Source: Flavobacterium sp. UBA5153 (lineage in GTDB: Bacteria > Bacteroidota > Bacteroidia > Flavobacteriales > Flavobacteriaceae). Taken from it: a DNA stretch of 64,000 bases. Position numbers and translations under genes: made by a program. Location of the stretch: the NCBI GenBank assembly GCA_002413745.1, contig DHXP01000031.1, positions 116,794 through 180,793 on the forward strand, read 5' to 3'. The notes under the pieces were generated by a model, which was given only the letters and a program-made list of their open reading frames with translations, searched no databases and had not been told where the DNA came from. Shown here one piece after another: positions 1-10,520 of the stretch (position 1 is the first letter of the stretch; each line of letters starts with the position of its first letter).

Positions 1-2338
1 GCGGAATTTTTATCATTATCGTTCTAATATATTCATTCCGTATTCTTGAAATTGGCGGTTCTTCCGGTCCTAGAACAGGAATAGTCAAGTTTTGCTGCAT
101 CACTTGATACAGCCACATCGATCCTTCTTTGAGTTTATCGAAATCCCGGTGTTTTAAAGTCAACTTTATGAGTTTAAAATAAGGAGGGTATTTATAGATT
201 TGCCTTTCGTATAATTGTTCTTTATACATCCCTTTATAATCATTATGAACCACTTGCTGAATGGTATTATGTTCAGGATCATAAGTCTGGATAATCACTT
301 TTCCACGTTTATCAGAACGCCCGGAACGCCCAGAAACTTGTGTCATCATTTGAAAACTTCTTTCAAAAGCCCTGAAATCGGGATGATAAAGCATATTATC
401 GGCATTCATGATTCCCACTAAGCTCACGTTGTCAAAATCCAAACCCTTGGCAAGCATTTGCGTTCCCACCAAAACATCGACTTCCCGGTTTTTGAAACTA
501 TCAATGATTTTCTCGAAGCCAAATTTTCCCCGAGTCGTATCCTGATCCATTCGACCCACTTTGGTATTAGGAAATAATTCAACCAATTCTTGCTGAATTT
601 GCTCCGTTCCAAAACCTTTGGTGGTCAAATGAACGCTCGAGCAAGCGTGGCAATTGGTTGGTTTTGCCATTGAGTAACCACAATAATGACAACGCAACTG
701 GTTTTTGTGTTTATGATACGTCAAACTCACGTCGCATTGCGGACATTGCGGCACGTGGCCACAAGTCATACATTCGACAACGGGTGAAAACCCCCTGCGG
801 TTTTGGAACAAAATAACCTGTTCCCCCAAGGATAAAGCGGTCGTGATTTCCTCAATTAAAGTATCGCTAAAATGACCCGACATTTTTTTGCGAAAGTATT
901 TGTCTTTCAAGTCTACCAATTCAATTTCGGGCATCATGACGTTTCCAAATCTTTCTGAAATTTCGACCAAACCGTATTTTCCGGATTGGGCATTAAAATA
1001 AGTTTCAATACTTGGCGTAGCCGAACCCAACAACACTTTTGCTTTGTGACTGTTTGCCAAAACTATCGAAGCATCGCGAGCGTGATAGCGTGGCGAAGGA
1101 TCTACTTGCTTGAAGGTTTGCTCGTGTTCTTCATCAACGATAACCAATCCCAAGTTCGAAAACGGCAAGAACAAGGCCGATCTCGCTCCGATGACGATTT
1201 GGGCCTTTGGTGATTGTGCCAATACTTGTTGCCACACCTCTACCCTCTCGTTGTTGCTGTATTTCGAATGAAAAATGGCTACTTTATTACCAAAATAATC
1301 GCGCAACCTTCCCACTAATTGAGTTGTCAATGCAATTTCGGGCAATAGATATAAAATTTGTTTCCCTTCCTTAATGTAATCTTCAATGAGTTTTATGTAG
1401 ATTTCGGTCTTTCCGCTGGAAGTTACACCGTGCAAGAGACAAACCTCTTTTTGGGTAAAATTATCCTTTATTTCGTCAAAAGCGATTTGCTGGGCTTCGC
1501 TTAATTGCAATTGTTCTTCCCTGGTTTTCCCCGAGAAATTGACACGATCAACCTGAATATAATATTCTTCGAAAATTTCTTTGTCGATCAATGCTTTCAC
1601 GATTGCCGAAGTGGAATTAGCTGTTTCGGTCAATTTTTTTACCGTAATTGGTTTTTTCTCCGAAGCACTTAATTGAAAATAACTCAGGACAACTTCCTTT
1701 TGTTTGTTGGCGTTTTTCAAGGTTTCAAGCAATTCGCCCAAGCCTTCACCGGATTCATATTTGGAATGTAATTTAACGTATCGGATGAGTTTAGGGGTAT
1801 AACTTTCCTGCATTTCTTCCTGGAGTACCAGAATATTTTTGTCCATCAATTTTTGGATAACGGGAAATATATTCTTCTTGTTCAAAATATTTATTATGTC
1901 CTGCACTTTCAACGAACTTTGCTGCTGCAAGGCTTCATAAACCAGGAATTCGTCGTCCGAAAGCAGACTTTCATCCACAAAAAAAGTCGGTTTTTGTGAA
2001 ATAATGGTTTCGCTTTCCAGCAAAAGTGCCGAGGGCATTGCACCACGATACACATCACCAATGGCACACATATAATACGATGCAATCCACTGCCAATGGG
2101 CGATTTGGATTTCGGTTACAATGGGATTCTCGTCGAGAATTTGGTGAATTTCCTTGGCTTCGTATAAAGCGGGCTTGTTTTCGTGAATTTCGATAACCAA
2201 TGCCGTGTAGATTTTACTTTTGCCGAAAGGCACCGCCACCCGCATTCCTTTTCTGATATAATTGTATTCAGTTTCAGAAACGCGATAGGTAAAGGTTTTG
2301 GCAAGTGATAACGGTAAAATTACTTCGACGAAATGCAT
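1..2338 (-). CDS. priA: Primosomal protein N' (PriA replication-restart helicase), C-terminus cut by window edge
   Basis: Superfamily 2 DNA helicase that reloads the replisome at stalled forks. The reverse strand is open from the ATG at 2338 to base 1, about 779 residues, so roughly the last 30-40 residues of a normal PriA lie outside the window. The N-terminal 3'-end-binding domain starts MHFVEVILPLSLAKTFTYRV. A Walker A motif GVTSSGKTE lies near residue 303-311, followed by the DEEH box and SAT motif. Two to three CxxC pairs around residues 520-560 (CMTC, CPQC, CHYC, CHAC) form the zinc module, and the last helicase motifs (GTQMLAKGLDF, QVSGRSGR) follow. It lies 32 nt downstream of the yihY-like gene in the same direction, so it may be the last gene of the nadC transcript. 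Identification is firm. Confidence 0.96.
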   Translation of the reverse strand, partial: MHFVEVILPLSLAKTFTYRVSETEYNYIRKGMRVAVPFGKSKIYTALVIEIHENKPALYEAKEIHQILDENPIVTEIQIAHWQWIASYYMCAIGDVYRGAMPSALLLESETIISQKPTFFVDESLLSDDEFLVYEALQQQSSLKVQDIINILNKKNIFPVIQKLMDKNILVLQEEMQESYTPKLIRYVKLHSKYESGEGLGELLETLKNANKQKEVVLSYFQLSASEKKPITVKKLTETANSTSAIVKALIDKEIFEEYYIQVDRVNFSGKTREEQLQLSEAQQIAFDEIKDNFTQKEVCLLHGVTSSGKTEIYIKLIEDYIKEGKQILYLLPEIALTTQLVGRLRDYFGNKVAIFHSKYSNNERVEVWQQVLAQSPKAQIVIGARSALFLPFSNLGLVIVDEEHEQTFKQVDPSPRYHARDASIVLANSHKAKVLLGSATPSIETYFNAQSGKYGLVEISERFGNVMMPEIELVDLKDKYFRKKMSGHFSDTLIEEITTALSLGEQVILFQNRRGFSPVVECMTCGHVPQCPQCDVSLTYHKHKNQLRCHYCGYSMAKPTNCHACSSVHLTTKGFGTEQIQQELVELFPNTKVGRMDQDTTRGKFGFEKIIDSFKNREVDVLVGTQMLAKGLDFDNVSLVGIMNADNMLYHPDFRAFERSFQMMTQVSGRSGRSDKRGKVIIQTYDPEHNTIQQVVHNDYKGMYKEQLYERQIYKYPPYFKLIKLTLKHRDFDKLKEGSMWLYQVMQQNLTIPVLGPEEPPISRIRNEYIRTIMIKIP

Positions 2339-2370
2339 TTAGATTTTGGGTTTTGGACTTTCGACTGCGA

Positions 2371-3309
2371 TCAGAGTGACGGTTGGAATTTATGATTTTT
2401 CATCTTTAATTTATTTACGGCTGCATTCAATTCGAATCCGAGGAGCAAAATCACGCAGTTGATCCAAATGTAAAACATCACAATCAATAATGTTCCTATG
2501 GAACCATATAATTCGTTGTATTTTGAAAAACGTAGCACCCAAATCCCGAAAATATAGGAATCCAAAATCACTAATATGGTAGTAAATACGGAGCCTATCG
2601 AAATAAATGCCCTGCGTTTATCGTGTTTGGTACCGAATTTGAAAAGTATGGATATCGTGACTAAAATCATAAGAATCACGAAGGCATATCGTCCTAAAAT
2701 GATTAGCGGGATCTGCTCGTCCAACACATCCTGAATCATTGTTTTTTGAATAAAGACTTCAAAAACAACAATTATCGCGACGGTTACCAATAACAAAACC
2801 GACAATACTAATGACATGCCCATAGCAACTAAATATTGATGCAGAAACCCTCTTTTGATAAGAACGTGCTTTGAGGATTCGAAACCTCCCAAAATACCGT
2901 TCAGTCCGTTTGCCATCAGGAAAATAGACAGTATAAATCCTGTGGACAGTAATCCGGAGTGGCTGTTATTGAGAATATCGCTGATTATTTTATAAATTGC
3001 ATCATAGGTATTTGGCGGCACTCCCTCTTTCACGAATTGAAGGAAATCCAACTGAAATCCCTCTATCGGAATGTATGGAATGAGGTTTAAAATGAACAGT
3101 GCAAAAGGGAACAATGCCATAAAAAAGCTGAATGCAATTGCACTGGCATGATATGTTAACGCCCCTTCGGCAATTCCCAGTATATATAATTCCAATAAAT
3201 CATAAAAAGACAATCCTTGCAACCACGGCAGTTTTATCCTTTTTAGCGGACGAACTAAATTGCGTAATATTCGGATTCTTTCTATTCTTTCTTCAATTTC
3301 TTTACTCAT
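2371..3309 (-). CDS. YihY/BrkB-family inner-membrane protein
   Basis: A 312-residue integral membrane protein of the YihY/BrkB (UPF0761) family, once misnamed ribonuclease BN. After a basic amphipathic N-terminus the sequence shows about six hydrophobic segments. The family signature region is recognisable as YHASAIAFSFFMALFPFALF, followed by long membrane helices and a short basic tail. The family's molecular role is not settled; transport or envelope roles have been suggested. It begins 12 nt after the nadC stop and ends 32 nt before priA, which suggests a single leftward transcript. The start at 3309 gives the usual family length. Family assignment is confident, function is not. Confidence 0.9.
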   Translation of the reverse strand: MSKEIEERIERIRILRNLVRPLKRIKLPWLQGLSFYDLLELYILGIAEGALTYHASAIAFSFFMALFPFALFILNLIPYIPIEGFQLDFLQFVKEGVPPNTYDAIYKIISDILNNSHSGLLSTGFILSIFLMANGLNGILGGFESSKHVLIKRGFLHQYLVAMGMSLVLSVLLLVTVAIIVVFEVFIQKTMIQDVLDEQIPLIILGRYAFVILMILVTISILFKFGTKHDKRRAFISIGSVFTTILVILDSYIFGIWVLRFSKYNELYGSIGTLLIVMFYIWINCVILLLGFELNAAVNKLKMKNHKFQPSL

Positions 3310-3321
3310 AGCTTTCTAATC

Positions 3322-4179
3322 TTAAAAGGCTTTCAAGCTTAAATCCATATTATAAATTGAATGGGTCAATGCTCCAGACGATATATAATTAACACCGCAT
3401 TCTGCATAGCTTCGAATCGTATTTTCATTGATGTTTCCCGAGGATTCAGTTTGGCATTTATTTCCAATCAAGCTTACCGCTTTTCGAGTGTCATCGTAAT
3501 TGAAATTATCTATCAGAATCCTATGAATTCCTTCGCTTTCGAGAATTTCCTTGACTTCATCGAGGTTTCTTGCTTCGACAATGATTTTAAGATCGAGATT
3601 GTTTTCTTGGAGATAGGCTTTGACTTTGGCTATAGCCAAGGTAATTCCGCCTGCAAAATCAATATGGTTGTCTTTGAGCATTATCATGTCATAAAGGGCA
3701 AATCGATGGTTTTCGCCCCCACCAATTTTTACTGCCCATTTTTCGCAAGCGCGGAAACCTGGCGTGGTCTTGCGTGTATCGAGAATTTGCGTGTTAGTTC
3801 CTTGCAATAAATCGACATAGCTTTTAGTTTTAGTGGCAATAGCGCTCATTCTTTGCATTGAATTGAGCACGAGTCTTTCAGCCTTGAGGATGGACTGTGA
3901 ACTTCCCGAAACCTGAAAAACCACTTCACCGTATTTTACTGAACTACCATCTGTGATGAATGTTTCCATTTTTAGATTAGAATCTACATAATCGAAAATC
4001 ATTTTGGCGAAAGCCACGCCTGCAATAATGCCGTCTTCCTTGACCAACAGTTTTGCTTTTCCCATTGCCGAAGCCGGAATACAAGCCAATGAGCTATGGT
4101 CGCCATCACCCACATCTTCGCGAATGGCGTTTTGGATAATGAGTTGGAGTTCGTTTTCGAATTGTGCTTTGCTAATCAT
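3322..4179 (-). CDS. nadC: Nicotinate-nucleotide pyrophosphorylase (carboxylating)
   Basis: Quinolinate phosphoribosyltransferase: quinolinate plus PRPP gives nicotinate mononucleotide, CO2 and PPi in de novo NAD synthesis. At 285 residues it has the usual length. The N-terminal open-faced domain begins REDVGDGDHSSLACI. The PRPP/quinolinate barrel carries LDTRKTTPGFRACEKWAV, GGGENHRFALYDMIMLKDNH and the C-terminal VEARNLDEVKEIL and IDNF segments that line the active site. No nadA or nadB is nearby. It is the first gene of the leftward group and its promoter should lie in the long spacer starting at 4180. Confidence 0.95.
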   Translation of the reverse strand: MISKAQFENELQLIIQNAIREDVGDGDHSSLACIPASAMGKAKLLVKEDGIIAGVAFAKMIFDYVDSNLKMETFITDGSSVKYGEVVFQVSGSSQSILKAERLVLNSMQRMSAIATKTKSYVDLLQGTNTQILDTRKTTPGFRACEKWAVKIGGGENHRFALYDMIMLKDNHIDFAGGITLAIAKVKAYLQENNLDLKIIVEARNLDEVKEILESEGIHRILIDNFNYDDTRKAVSLIGNKCQTESSGNINENTIRSYAECGVNYISSGALTHSIYNMDLSLKAF

Positions 4180-4315
4180 TTTCTGGTGAAATTTACAGAA
4201 TGCTAAAATACCATTTTATTTGGTGATTTGAAAATTTGTGTTGTTGGCAATTCAGCAATTTGAATATTTATTTGTTTTTATTTTTTTACCGTATTAACGT
4301 CTAAACGATTTTCAG

Positions 4316-4497
4316 TAATTTTTTTATATGACTGTCCGCAAAGCGGACTATTTTTTTATTCGCCACGAATTTCACGAATTAACACGAATTCAAATTTAAT
4401 TTACCCCGTTTATTGATAAAAATTAGTGAAAATTGGTGAAATTCGCGGCAAAAATATTTTTTTGGTATCGTTAACGGATAGTCATATTTTTTTAAAC
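4316..4497. repeat. Nested palindromic intergenic element
   Basis: Two inverted repeats sit one inside the other. The outer pair is ATATGACTGTCCG at 4326-4338 and its near-complement CGGATAGTCATAT at 4475-4487, each flanked by T runs. The inner pair is a 30-nt arm at 4361-4390 starting CGCCACGAATTTCACG, matched by 4421-4449 ending GGTGAAATTCGCGGC. A small perfect hairpin GTCCGC-AAA-GCGGAC occupies 4334-4348. The inner arms are related in sequence to the palindrome between trpC and trpF (32437-32493), so this is one member of a dispersed family. No coding capacity is seen. Confidence 0.75.
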
Positions 4498-4913
4498 ACT
4501 TTTATGTCCTAAAAAAAGTTGATAAAAATCTGTTAAAACAGTGCCTAAAATCACCGGCAGTTATTTATTACCTCTAAAAGTTTTTTTATACCCTATACCC
4601 TAAGTAATTGGAACGATTTGTTGTCGCATTATTAAAAGGGCTTAATTATTTGTTTTTCAAATAATTATCTAAATTTATTTAAAAGTAAAATACGACATTA
4701 TATCGTTTTTACTACTTAAGCTTTTTTTGTAAAAATAATCTTTGGTTTTTTTTACAAAAAAGCAACTTTATATCCGTTAGATCACACCTATATTTACTTG
4801 AAATTAAGTGTGTTTAATGCTGTTTAGGATTTTTCAAACGAAAGTTCAACAAAGGCCGAATTAAAAGTTTTACAAAAAAAGCACTGGCAATATCAACGTT
4901 CTTGATTTTTTTA
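4498..4913. other. AT-rich spacer without visible gene
   Basis: About 415 bases of very AT-rich sequence upstream of the sensor kinase. I see no open frame with coding character, no tRNA and no strong hairpin. It probably carries upstream regulatory sequence for the kinase gene and, on the other strand, for nadC. Confidence 0.4.
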
Positions 4914-4921
4914 TATATTTG
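4914..4921 (+). promoter_or_regulatory. Predicted -7 element (TATATTTG) for the hybrid sensor kinase
   Basis: TATATTTG matches the Bacteroidota -7 consensus TAnnTTTG. No good TTTG box is found 19 nt upstream, so the -33 half is weak. A start site near 4928 would place the ATG at 4996 about 70 nt downstream. Confidence 0.45.
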
Positions 4922-4995
4922 TTCAAAACCAAGTCGATTAACGTTATTCCAACGTGGAAAAAGTATTTTTATCGGTTAGCTTCAATCCCATTTCA

Positions 4996-7900
4996 ATGTC
5001 CCCCAAAAAAAATTATCCGTTATACTTTTTCCCTATTAAGAAAGCACTTAACATACTGCCTAGACATTTAGTTATTTTACTTTTCATAACTATATCGTTA
5101 CTGTCGAACCTTCAAAAAGGGTATTCGCAAGAAGCAGTTAAGTTTAACAGGAAAACATCAAGAGATGGTCTTTCGCAAAGCTTTATAAAAAATATAATCA
5201 TAGATCATCATGGTTTTATATGGATTGGCACAGCAGACGGACTTAATAAATACGATGGCTATACTTTTAAAATCTACAGGAGCCATTCTAAAACAAAAGG
5301 AAGTTTAAGCAGCAGCAACATTATGACTACTTATGTTGACAAAAAAGGTGTTTTATATGTAGGAACGGATAATGGCGACTTAAATGTATACGATGATAAA
5401 CTGGATACGTTTACAATTTACAAACATAATTCCAAAAATTCTGAAAGCATAAATTCTAACCGTGTTACTTGCTTGTTTGAAGATCACAATGGCGTTTTCT
5501 ACGTTGGAACTGAAGGCGGCGGACTAAACGCCTTCGACCGTAAAACCAAAAAGTTTAATCATTTACATTATGACAATACCGTAAAAAACCATCTTATAAG
5601 TCCCGTTATAAGGGCTTTAGACGAAGACAAGGAAGGAAATTTATGGGTAGGTACAGAACACGGTATCACAGTAATTAGTAAAGACCGCAAAACATTTATC
5701 GATTACAAGCACACAAAAAATCCTAATAGTTTAAGTATAGATGCTATCAGAACTATTTTTGTTGACTCTGAAGGAAAAGTATGGATAGGCACAGCATTTG
5801 GTGGCTTAAACCTTTTTGATAAAAAGACTAAAAGCTTTATTCCTTTTAAAAACGATACTACTGATTTAAATAGCCTTTTAGGTGATTATGTTCCCGGGAT
5901 ATGCGAAGCAAAAGACGGCAAAATATGGGTTGCCACTAATTTCGGCATCAGCGTTTTAGACAAGAAAAACTTCACTTTTACCAACTACATAAACGATGCT
6001 TTTGATAGCAATTCGCTTCTGGATAATGGTCTTAATGCCATTTTTGCTGATAAGGAAGATAATATATGGATAGGCAGTATAGCAGGACTTTCCATTAAGG
6101 AAGCTACAACTTCAAAATTTCCTAATTTTTCTTATAATCCCGGCAAGCCCGAAAGCTTGGGAAGCAAAGAAGTATTTAGCATTTATCAGGACTCCAAAAA
6201 CCGTATTTGGCTGGGTTTAAGAAACGGGGTTGATTTGTTTAATCGAGAATCAAGAACTTTTAAACATTATAATACACAACCCAATGGGCTTCGTGTAGGT
6301 ACTGTTACTTCTATTCTTGAAGATAGGTACAAAAAGTTTTGGTTGGGTACTTTTGAACAGGGTCTGCTCTCTTTTAATGTAGATAAAAACACGTATGAAG
6401 TATACGAGGGGATTGACCCGGTAACAAATATAAAAGCGCCGATTCGGGATATCTGGTTTATAAGAGAGGATGTAAAAGGAGAATTATACATTGCTTCCTT
6501 CAGCAGCGGGGTATATAAGTATAACAGAAATGACAATCAGTTTTATCGCTTGTATTGGCAGGGAAAAAACATCCCTTATCTGGGTACAAACTGCTTTTAT
6601 ATAGATAGCAAAAACAATTTATGGTTGGGGTCAATTCAGGAAGGATTGATAAAAATAAACAAAGAAAAGGGAATATATAAAATATTTAAAAATGACCCTA
6701 AAAATAGCAAAAGCATAAGTGATAATTTAATATCAACTATTTACGAAGACAGAAAAGGCAATTTGTGGGTTGGTACCCAGGCTGGCTTAAATATGCTTAA
6801 TGCCGACAATACATTTACACATTACTCCGAAAAAAATGGACTAGCCAATAATTTCATTAACGGTATTTTGGAGGATGACAAAGGCTCTTTGTGGTTAAGC
6901 ACCAATAGCGGAATTTCAAAATTTAATGTTGCTGCCAAATCCTTCAAAAACTTCAACATCAATAATGGGTTTGATGATAATGAGCTTTTATCAAGATCTG
7001 CATTTAAGCTTAAAAGTGGCGAAATGATTTTTGGCGGGCTAAACGGATTTAATATATTCCATCCCCAAAGACTTACTATCGATAAACAAATACCTAGCGT
7101 TTTAATAACAGACTTTAAATTGTTTAATAAAACTGTAAGTCCCGGTGAAAAAAATTCTCCCTTAAAAGAGGTGATTTATGAAACCAAGGAAGTTACCCTT
7201 TCGTATAAACAATCTGAATTTTCTTTCGGTTTTGCCGCTCTAAATTTTTCCAGAACCAAAGAAAATCAATATGCCTATAAACTGGAAGGATTTGATAAGG
7301 ATTGGATTTATATTGGAAAAAACAGGAATGCTTCCTATACCAATATTCCTCCCGGACAATATACATTCAGGGTAAAAGCTTCTAATAATGATGGAATATG
7401 GAATGAAGAAGGCGCATCTGTAAAAATCATTATTGTCCCTCCTTTCTGGATGACATGGTGGTTCAGAATACTTTCGATACTAACCGTTATTGGCTGTGCT
7501 GTAGGTTTATATTATTACCGTATCAGCAAAATTAAGTCTCTAGGAACGCAATTGGAAAAACAAGTACTTGAACGTACTCAAGAAGTTGTGCATCAGGCCA
7601 AAGAATTAGAAACTCAAACAGAACAACTAAAGAATATAAATGTTGCCCTAGAGGAAGAAAGGGAAAGAGCCGAAAAAGCCAATCAGGCAAAAAGTATTTT
7701 CCTTGCAACCATGAGCCACGAAATCAGAACTCCAATGAATGGTGTTATCGGTATGACCTCCCTACTCGAAGAAACACCTCTCAATCATGAACAGCAAGAA
7801 TACGTTAACACTATTCGGGCCAGCGGCGATGCTCTTCTTACGGTTATCAACGATATTTTGGATTTTTCCAAGATTGAATCGGGCAATCTGGAACTTGAAA

Positions 7901-9234
7901 GCCACGATTTTGACCTTCGTCAGTGCATTGAACAGGTAATGGATCTGCTTGCCGGCAAAGCTGCCGAGCAGGGACTGGATCTTGTTTACCAGATTGATTA
8001 TACAGTTCCGATTCAAATTATTGGCGACAGTATGCGTTTAAGACAAATACTGATTAATTTATTGAACAATGCACTGAAGTTTACCCATAAAGGGGAAGTA
8101 TTTGTTAAAGTGAGTCTTGCGAGCGAAAATAAAGAGAATATTGAATTGCTTTTTGAGGTTATAGATACGGGCATCGGTATTCCTGAAGAAAAACTTCCAA
8201 ATTTATTTCTTGCATTTTCACAGGTTGATTCTTCAACAACACGCAAATATGGGGGGACAGGTTTAGGCCTCGCTATCAGTCAAAGGCTTATTAAGCTTAT
8301 GGGTGGGGACATTAGAGTAAGCAGTACGCTGGGTAAAGGTTCTACTTTCAGCTTCACTATTAAAAGTAAGCTTAGCAGGAAATCTCAAAGACGGTATGCT
8401 CGTTTTGACACAAGCGAAAATGAAGAAAAAAAAGTATTGGTGGTAGACGATAATCTAACTAACCTGACTATTCTTAAATCTCAGTTGAAGATGTGGAAAT
8501 TAACTCCTATCCTTGCCTCCTCGGGCAAGGAGGCATTAGAAATTATAGACAAAGGAGTCGAGTTCCAGTTAATCATTACTGATATGAAGATGCCAAAAAT
8601 GAATGGTGTTGAATTAGCCGAAGCGGTAAGAACAAAGATTCCGCAAGTGCCAATTATCCTGTTAAGTTCTGTAGGAGATGAAACCCGAACCAACCATTCA
8701 CACTTATTTAACTCGATACTGACTAAACCTGTTAAACAACAACAATTGTTTAATTTAATACAAACTGAGCTGAAACATCAAAGCCAGCCCGGCAAACAGG
8801 AAGACAAAAAACCATCCTTATTCTCGGAAGCTTTTGCAAAAACCTATCCTTTAACCATTCTTTTGGTTGAAGACAACCTGATTAACCAAAAGTTGGCAAT
8901 GAAGGTATTGACTAAGCTTGGTTACCAGCCGGAACTAGCCAATAACGGAAGAGAAGCCGTAGATATGTTTACAGAAAAACCATATCACCTTGTATTGATG
9001 GATGTACAGATGCCGGTAATGGATGGGCTGGAAGCCACACGCTATATCAGAAAAAATCTTGAATATCAACCTACCATAATAGCTATGACAGCCAGTGCAT
9101 TATCCGAAGACCGAGATGCTTGTATAAAAGCGGGTATGAACGATTATATTACCAAACCTGTAAATCTGGAAACTCTTATTAATGTACTGCGGCTTTTTGC
9201 AAAAAAAATAAAAGCAGAAGATAATATTCAGTAG
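4996..9234 (+). CDS. Periplasmic-propeller hybrid histidine kinase with two receiver domains
   Basis: A 1412-residue one-protein two-component system (a GTG at 4954 would add 14 residues; the ATG at 4996 starts directly before a signal peptide ending near GYSQ). Order of domains: signal peptide; about 13 two-component-regulator propeller repeats (recurring WIGTxxGL units) forming a periplasmic double propeller; Y_Y_Y domain ([16 protein letters not shown]); one membrane helix near [17 protein letters not shown]; coiled coil; HisKA with the phospho-acceptor His in [11 protein letters not shown] (base 7717); HATPase ([19 protein letters not shown]); receiver 1 with Asp at base 8581 (ITDMKMP); receiver 2 with Asp at base 9001 (LMDVQMP). 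Unlike most Bacteroidota propeller hybrids it has no C-terminal AraC DNA-binding domain and no HPt domain, so output must go to another protein. No SusC/SusD genes flank it. The ligand is unknown. Confidence 0.93.
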   Translation: MSPKKNYPLYFFPIKKALNILPRHLVILLFITISLLSNLQKGYSQEAVKFNRKTSRDGLSQSFIKNIIIDHHGFIWIGTADGLNKYDGYTFKIYRSHSKTKGSLSSSNIMTTYVDKKGVLYVGTDNGDLNVYDDKLDTFTIYKHNSKNSESINSNRVTCLFEDHNGVFYVGTEGGGLNAFDRKTKKFNHLHYDNTVKNHLISPVIRALDEDKEGNLWVGTEHGITVISKDRKTFIDYKHTKNPNSLSIDAIRTIFVDSEGKVWIGTAFGGLNLFDKKTKSFIPFKNDTTDLNSLLGDYVPGICEAKDGKIWVATNFGISVLDKKNFTFTNYINDAFDSNSLLDNGLNAIFADKEDNIWIGSIAGLSIKEATTSKFPNFSYNPGKPESLGSKEVFSIYQDSKNRIWLGLRNGVDLFNRESRTFKHYNTQPNGLRVGTVTSILEDRYKKFWLGTFEQGLLSFNVDKNTYEVYEGIDPVTNIKAPIRDIWFIREDVKGELYIASFSSGVYKYNRNDNQFYRLYWQGKNIPYLGTNCFYIDSKNNLWLGSIQEGLIKINKEKGIYKIFKNDPKNSKSISDNLISTIYEDRKGNLWVGTQAGLNMLNADNTFTHYSEKNGLANNFINGILEDDKGSLWLSTNSGISKFNVAAKSFKNFNINNGFDDNELLSRSAFKLKSGEMIFGGLNGFNIFHPQRLTIDKQIPSVLITDFKLFNKTVSPGEKNSPLKEVIYETKEVTLSYKQSEFSFGFAALNFSRTKENQYAYKLEGFDKDWIYIGKNRNASYTNIPPGQYTFRVKASNNDGIWNEEGASVKIIIVPPFWMTWWFRILSILTVIGCAVGLYYYRISKIKSLGTQLEKQVLERTQEVVHQAKELETQTEQLKNINVALEEERERAEKANQAKSIFLATMSHEIRTPMNGVIGMTSLLEETPLNHEQQEYVNTIRASGDALLTVINDILDFSKIESGNLELESHDFDLRQCIEQVMDLLAGKAAEQGLDLVYQIDYTVPIQIIGDSMRLRQILINLLNNALKFTHKGEVFVKVSLASENKENIELLFEVIDTGIGIPEEKLPNLFLAFSQVDSSTTRKYGGTGLGLAISQRLIKLMGGDIRVSSTLGKGSTFSFTIKSKLSRKSQRRYARFDTSENEEKKVLVVDDNLTNLTILKSQLKMWKLTPILASSGKEALEIIDKGVEFQLIITDMKMPKMNGVELAEAVRTKIPQVPIILLSSVGDETRTNHSHLFNSILTKPVKQQQLFNLIQTELKHQSQPGKQEDKKPSLFSEAFAKTYPLTILLVEDNLINQKLAMKVLTKLGYQPELANNGREAVDMFTEKPYHLVLMDVQMPVMDGLEATRYIRKNLEYQPTIIAMTASALSEDRDACIKAGMNDYITKPVNLETLINVLRLFAKKIKAEDNIQ

Positions 9235-9383
9235 AAAAAGAACTTCTATGGTTGTTTTTTTTTAATCAAATAAATTCACCTTCTAATTAACAAAAAATTG
9301 TTCGTTTAGAGGTTTTTAGATGAACTGACGTTGTGCACAATACAAAAAAATCAAATCCCTGGATATAAAAAAAATTATTAAAA

Positions 9384-10253
9384 ATGAATTTATCAAAAGA
9401 ATTAGGTTTTCCCGAAGAAACTAAATTATTAATAATACACGCAGATGATGCGGGATTATCGCATTCCGAAAATATGGCGACTATTCAATTGCTTGAGTAT
9501 GGAATAGTTAATTCATATAGTATAATGGTTCCTTGTCCGTGGTTTTATGAAATGGCAACATTTGCCAAAAGCAACCCCCATTTTGACAACGGAATACACT
9601 TGACACTTACTTGTGAATGGGAAAATTACAGATTTGGACCTGTTTTACCGATTTCTGAAGTTCCAAGTTTGGTGGATAAAAATGGTTATTTCTATAAAAA
9701 AAGAGAAGACCTTAAAAATAATGCTTCTATCGAAGATGTAAAAAAAGAACTTCAGGCTCAAATAGAAAAAGCACTTAAATTCGGATTAAACCCTACTCAT
9801 ATCGATTCACATATGTATAGTGTCGGAGCAAGTCCAGATTTTTTTAAAATATACAAAGATTTAGGGAAAAAATATGATTTACCTGTTTTCATAAATAAAC
9901 AATTTATGGAAATGGTCGGATTAAACCCTGGTCAAAATATTGATGAAAGAGACTTGTTAATTGAAAAAGTTCATTGTGGAAATTTTGAGGATTTTAATAC
10001 AGGAAAGTTAGGGGACTATTATACAGGGATTTTTGACAATTTAATAGATGGATTGAACATTATTCTAATTCATCCAGCATTTGATGATAACGAAATGAAG
10101 GGAATAACGGTAAATCACCCAAATTTCGGTTCTAAATGGAGACAAATAGATTTTGACTCTTTCATAAGTAAAGAATATAAGTCAAAACTCAAAGAAAATA
10201 ATATTGAATTAATCACTTGGAACGATATAAAAAATATAAAAAGGAAAGTATGA
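9384..10253 (+). CDS. ChbG/HpnK (YdjC-like) carbohydrate deacetylase family protein
   Basis: A 289-residue cytosolic protein of the YdjC/ChbG/HpnK fold (PF04794), whose members remove N-acetyl groups from small sugars or glycolipids using a divalent metal. The metal-site motifs are visible: [12 protein letters not shown] near the N-terminus and THIDSHMY in the middle; EWENYR and IHLTLTCEW also fit the family. The gene stands alone, 149 nt after the kinase and in AT-rich surroundings, followed by 267 nt without a gene. The substrate cannot be inferred from the neighbourhood. Confidence 0.88.
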   Translation: MNLSKELGFPEETKLLIIHADDAGLSHSENMATIQLLEYGIVNSYSIMVPCPWFYEMATFAKSNPHFDNGIHLTLTCEWENYRFGPVLPISEVPSLVDKNGYFYKKREDLKNNASIEDVKKELQAQIEKALKFGLNPTHIDSHMYSVGASPDFFKIYKDLGKKYDLPVFINKQFMEMVGLNPGQNIDERDLLIEKVHCGNFEDFNTGKLGDYYTGIFDNLIDGLNIILIHPAFDDNEMKGITVNHPNFGSKWRQIDFDSFISKEYKSKLKENNIELITWNDIKNIKRKV

Positions 10254-10520
10254 CAAAGGCTATAGTTAATACGGGTTTTGTTGTTTAATCCAAAATTCAG
10301 AGCTTTAAACCAAGTATGCCAAAACTGAATTGAAAAATTGTATAAATTTAACGAACGATCTAAAATGCAGTCATTGTCAAGTGAGAATAAGACCAACCCT
10401 CACGAACACTGAACGCAGGTTAGACGCAATACAAAACCACCATATAAAAACCCACAGTTCCGACTTGAAAAATGAAAATATTTCAATACTATTGCCCTTT
10501 AATAATTAAGATTGAAGTGA

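Noticed and set aside
3361-3810. 149-codon forward frame
   Set aside because: Antisense shadow of nadC.
9235-10520. Cassette or island around the ChbG-like gene
   Set aside because: Flanks are AT-rich with fragments such as GACGTTGTGCACAA, but no matching direct or inverted border pair could be found.
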